From Chloroflexota bacterium (GTDB lineage Bacteria > Chloroflexota > Dehalococcoidia > Lucifugimonadales > Lucifugimonadaceae), in assembly GCA_018650185.1 (NCBI GenBank), contig JABIGL010000047.1, positions 1 through 37,501 of the forward strand: DNA of 37,501 nt, given 5' to 3'. Under the pieces are notes generated by a model. It was not told the DNA's origin. It did not search any database and worked only from the letters and a program-made list of their open reading frames with translations. The position numbers and the translations under genes were made by a program. Positions within the stretch are counted from its first letter, which is position 1, and each line of letters opens with the position of its first letter. This document shows positions 35,095 through 37,501 of this stretch, piece by piece.

Positions 35095-36399
35095 ATGGGC
35101 GAGTCAACACCTCAACACACGGAACCCGCTGCAAATTTACGCGCCTCGGTTGAAACCGGTTCCGGCGTCCCGGTTGCGCCACGCAGACGCGGCGGAATTC
35201 TGGACGCATTCCAGAATCGCAGTTTCCGATTCCAGTGGCCGTCCGATGGACTAACTATCTGGGCGTTCGAGATGGAGACCCTGGTCCTCGGCTGGTACAT
35301 CTTGACCGCCACAGACTCCCCGGCGCTCGTTGGTTTGATCGGCACGCTTCGATTTGGCGGAACATTGTTCGGCCCGATCTACGGAGCGCTAACCGACAAG
35401 TTCAATCGACGCCGTCTACTGATCGCCGACCGCGCCACGCTGGCGGTCATCGCAATGGGCTTCGCGACGCTTGCACTCTCCGGTGCCCTGGAGCCGTGGC
35501 ACGCTTTTGTACTGGCCTTCCTGACCGGCATCGTCCGCAACCTCGACAACGTCGTGCGGCAGGCGTTACTGGCAGATGTAATGCCGGCGCGCTCCCTGTC
35601 CAATGCCCTGGCTCTGAGCCGTGGTGTGATGGATATTTCTCGGATTACGGGCGCTCTCATGGGCGGCAGTTTGCTAAGTGCTCTGGGCATCGGTGAGGCT
35701 TACGTGGCCGTCGTGATGCTGTACGCAGGGAGCAGCCTCATTTCCCTCGGCATAGTCCTGAAATCACAGACCGCACGGGCAAACGATTCCGGATGGCTGG
35801 CGAATCTCAAAGATGGCGTCGGTTACATGCGCCGCGACCAGTCCATTCTCGGACCGTTGGTGTTGGCATTTCTCGTAAATCTGACCCTGTTTCCAACGGT
35901 CAACGGGCTCATGCCGGTGGTGGCGCGTGAGATCTATGACAAGGGCCCCAACGGACTTGCCGTGATGCAGATGGCGCCGGGAATCGGCGCGCTTATTGGC
36001 TCGATATGGCTCGCCGCATACGCCCAGACGGCGGCACCCATGCGTCGGATGATGATCGGCATCGTTCTCTGGCATGTGAGCATGCTGGCGTTTGCGATGA
36101 TGGGCTGGTGGCTCGCCGCCCTTGCGACCCTTCTCGTTTATGGAACGACGCAGAGTGTTGCGATGATCTCGATGTCCTCCACGCTTTTACACGCGTCGTC
36201 GGTCGAGTACCGCGGGCGTGTGATGGGCATACGGTCGTTGGCGGTTTACGGGTTGCCCATGGGTCTGCTCATCAGCGGTGTAATTGCCGAGTGGCTGGGT
36301 ATCCGGACGGCACTTGCTATCAATTCAGTCGTAGGGCTTGTTGGGACCGCGCTGGCTGCGATGGTATGGCGAGGGCTGTGGGCGAAGGGCACGGAGTAA
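35095..36399 (+). CDS. MFS transporter (MFS_3 / exporter type)
   Basis: A 434-residue membrane protein with an N-terminal cytoplasmic stretch of about 40 residues and some twelve hydrophobic segments. G-A-L-T-D-K-F-N-R-R-R is the conserved loop 2-3 motif. N-L-D-N-V-V-R-Q-A-L-L-A-D-V and S-R-G-V-M-D-I-S-R-I-T-G are typical of the MFS_3/enterobactin-exporter-like transmembrane secretion effectors. Ten bases separate it from the CocE-type gene, suggesting one transcript. Substrate unknown. Confidence 0.9.
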   Translation: MGESTPQHTEPAANLRASVETGSGVPVAPRRRGGILDAFQNRSFRFQWPSDGLTIWAFEMETLVLGWYILTATDSPALVGLIGTLRFGGTLFGPIYGALTDKFNRRRLLIADRATLAVIAMGFATLALSGALEPWHAFVLAFLTGIVRNLDNVVRQALLADVMPARSLSNALALSRGVMDISRITGALMGGSLLSALGIGEAYVAVVMLYAGSSLISLGIVLKSQTARANDSGWLANLKDGVGYMRRDQSILGPLVLAFLVNLTLFPTVNGLMPVVAREIYDKGPNGLAVMQMAPGIGALIGSIWLAAYAQTAAPMRRMMIGIVLWHVSMLAFAMMGWWLAALATLLVYGTTQSVAMISMSSTLLHASSVEYRGRVMGIRSLAVYGLPMGLLISGVIAEWLGIRTALAINSVVGLVGTALAAMVWRGLWAKGTE

Positions 36400-36436
36400 T
36401 CAGCCGCGGTAACTTGGCATAGTCGGTCTTGATTCG

Positions 36437-37102
36437 CTACGCGCCCTCGCGTGGCCAGCGAGGCTCCCGGCGTCCACGTCGGCCGAGTCGCTCTTCTATC
36501 TGGTTGCGATCACCAATCTCGCCCCGCATAACGGCGAGTCGAGCGCCGCGTGAACCGAGCATGATCCGGTGCACTAGAAATCCGCCTACGGTCGCCACCA
36601 GACTGATGAGCGAAGCTGGCTCCTGGTTTGCGATGTACTCGGCGTTGAACGCGCCCTCCGCGATGCCGTTTCCGATTTCGTTCCCGGCGGTGATGAGGAT
36701 CAAAGCGCCGAGCCACCACTCCTCAAAAGTGGTCTTGTTACCGGACCACTTCCAGTACCAGCGGATGTACAGGTACAGCATCGCTCCACCCGCCACCAAT
36801 CCTCCGGAGTAGTGAAACAGGCTCAGTCGCCAACCATCCAGCGGGTCGTTGATCTCCACTCCCGGGTAGACCCCGACGAAACCGATGTCCATTGCCGAGG
36901 GAGAGACCCCCGTCGTGAAGGCGACGAACACGTGTATGGCCTCATGCAAGGCGATTGGTGCGACAAGCAGGACACCCGACGCAACGACAATCAACAGAAC
37001 GCGGGTGGGCCAGGCGCGCCCCGTTGCTTCCGCGGCTACTCCTGTCAAATCCTGCATGGCGGACAGGCTAACGCTTGCCGGTGATGTTGAGGCGTCGTTC
37101 AT
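36437..37102 (-). CDS. membrane HExxH protein, putative M50-like metalloprotease or DUF3267-like
   Basis: A 221-residue protein with three or four hydrophobic segments. The first helix runs into L-H-E-A-I-H (H53, E54, H57), an HExxH zinc motif placed in the membrane as in site-2 proteases and DUF3267-like proteins. A later G-N-E-I-G-N-G-I in a hydrophobic segment could supply a third ligand, but N-P-D-G/LDG of S2P is not seen. The C-terminal ~35 residues are very basic (R-R-G-R-R-E-P-R). Function unassigned; intramembrane proteolysis is a possibility only. It is convergent with the MFS gene, 37 bases away. Confidence 0.7.
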   Translation of the reverse strand: MNDASTSPASVSLSAMQDLTGVAAEATGRAWPTRVLLIVVASGVLLVAPIALHEAIHVFVAFTTGVSPSAMDIGFVGVYPGVEINDPLDGWRLSLFHYSGGLVAGGAMLYLYIRWYWKWSGNKTTFEEWWLGALILITAGNEIGNGIAEGAFNAEYIANQEPASLISLVATVGGFLVHRIMLGSRGARLAVMRGEIGDRNQIEERLGRRGRREPRWPREGA

Positions 37103-37166
37103 GTGACGATTTACGACCGGCTCGCCGATTTTGTTTTACCGGGGCGAGCCCGTCGTCGTTTTGAAA

Positions 37167-37192
37167 GGGCCGATTCGTATCCGCCCCTGCGG
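37167..37192. repeat. collapsed copy of the 6217-6266 palindrome
   Basis: GGGCCGATTCGTAT is joined directly to CCGCCCCTGCGG. Compared with 6221-6268, the sequence between the first hairpin loop and the final arm is lost. Confidence 0.6.
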
Positions 37193-37239
37193 TTCTTGAA
37201 TCACATGCGTCGGGCGTATGGCAATACGCCAGTACACCC

Positions 37240-37501
37240 TTAGTCGTCTTCCAGCGTTGAAGTGTCGCCTTCGGGCAGACCCAGTTCTCGCGCCTTCAAC
37301 AGCCTGCGCATGATCTTACCGGAGCGCGTCTTTGGCAGTGAGTCGGTGAACTCCAACTGACGTGGCGCAACGGCCGCCGACAGCTTGGTGCGAACGAAGC
37401 GCATGATGTCCCGTCGCAGGGCGTCATCTTGTTCAACGCCCGGCCGAGTCGCCACGAAAGCTTTCACGACCTCCATCGCGATATCGTCCGGCACACCGAT
37501 C
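37240..37501 (-). CDS. acetyl-CoA synthetase-like AMP-forming ligase, C-terminal end (truncated by the window)
   Basis: The frame is open to the window edge ([16 protein letters not shown]), so only about 87 C-terminal residues are seen; the GTG at 37494 is internal. [14 protein letters not shown] carries the universal acetylatable lysine of the A10 motif. [16 protein letters not shown] precedes it as in acetyl- or medium-chain acyl-CoA synthetases. It acts in the cytoplasm on a carboxylate, ATP and CoA. The exact substrate cannot be told from this end. Confidence 0.9.
   Translation of the reverse strand, partial: IGVPDDIAMEVVKAFVATRPGVEQDDALRRDIMRFVRTKLSAAVAPRQLEFTDSLPKTRSGKIMRRLLKARELGLPEGDTSTLEDD

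Overview
The window looks like chromosomal DNA of a free-living, moderately GC-rich bacterium, most plausibly a Chloroflexota of the Dehalococcoidia/SAR202 kind. This placement is an inference from gene content: several PPOX-fold flavin or F420-type proteins, MFS exporters, SDR and acyl-CoA dehydrogenase-like oxidoreductases, a long NadA, seven-bladed propeller lipoproteins with Thr/Pro linkers, and many short GC-rich palindromic repeats between genes. No rRNA, phage, transposase, CRISPR array or replication origin is seen. One tRNA, tRNA-Ser(GCU), is present.

Layout. Bases 1-3080 hold a 5'-truncated thioredoxin-fold protein, an M20 metallopeptidase and a tandem-domain universal stress protein. 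Bases 3359-7796 run on the plus strand: purL, an FmdB-type zinc ribbon, dtd, a PPOX protein, an NTF2-like protein and a decayed tail of a second PPOX gene. Bases 8158-11709 are on the minus strand: tRNA-Ser, miaB, nadA and nadC, the last three tightly packed. Bases 12020-14225 carry a Rossmann dehydrogenase and a lactonase-type beta-propeller. Bases 14237-24491 are all minus strand: a Na+/H+ antiporter fused to a rhodanese domain, a PPOX protein, a propeller lipoprotein, an Mrp ATPase, a SufT/MIP18-like protein, an MFS transporter, a thiolase, a lipoprotein esterase and uvrB. Bases 25021-27389 are gnd-zwf, overlapping by ATGA. The rest is a catabolic and transport mixture: an acyl-CoA dehydrogenase-like protein, a frameshifted GYD gene, an SDR, a methyltransferase, a ThDP enzyme, two alpha/beta hydrolases, an MFS exporter, a membrane HExxH protein and the C-terminus of an acetyl-CoA synthetase-like enzyme.

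Main discovery. Two genes on the same strand, about 5 kb apart, are each interrupted by a single in-frame TGA, and the reading frame continues as well-conserved protein on the far side. In the antiporter-rhodanese fusion the TGA gives C-A-[UGA]-Q-D-E-A-T-S-A-R-V, where related rhodaneses carry a second Cys (C-x-C). In the MFS transporter the TGA sits at the start of the second half, in F-F-T-[UGA]-G-Y-T, where relatives as I remember them carry Cys. Each TGA is followed at the right distance by a hairpin of bacterial SECIS type, with apical loops CGUGU and CGUG that have G in second position. I read both as probable selenoproteins that gene callers would truncate or split. The MFS selenoprotein in particular is not one I know of. 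UGA is an ordinary stop elsewhere in the window (miaB, gnd, uvrB), so global reassignment is not the explanation.

Working together. miaB-nadA-nadC supplies tRNA thiomethylation and quinolinate-to-NaMN synthesis, using Fe-S enzymes. Mrp and the SufT-like protein fit Fe-S maturation. zwf, gnd and possibly the lactonase make up the oxidative pentose phosphate pathway. The 27-36 kb part looks like a set of oxidative and hydrolytic enzymes for organic substrates. Intergenic DNA carries at least four families of short dispersed palindromes, two good rho-independent terminators and one 26-bp tandem repeat.
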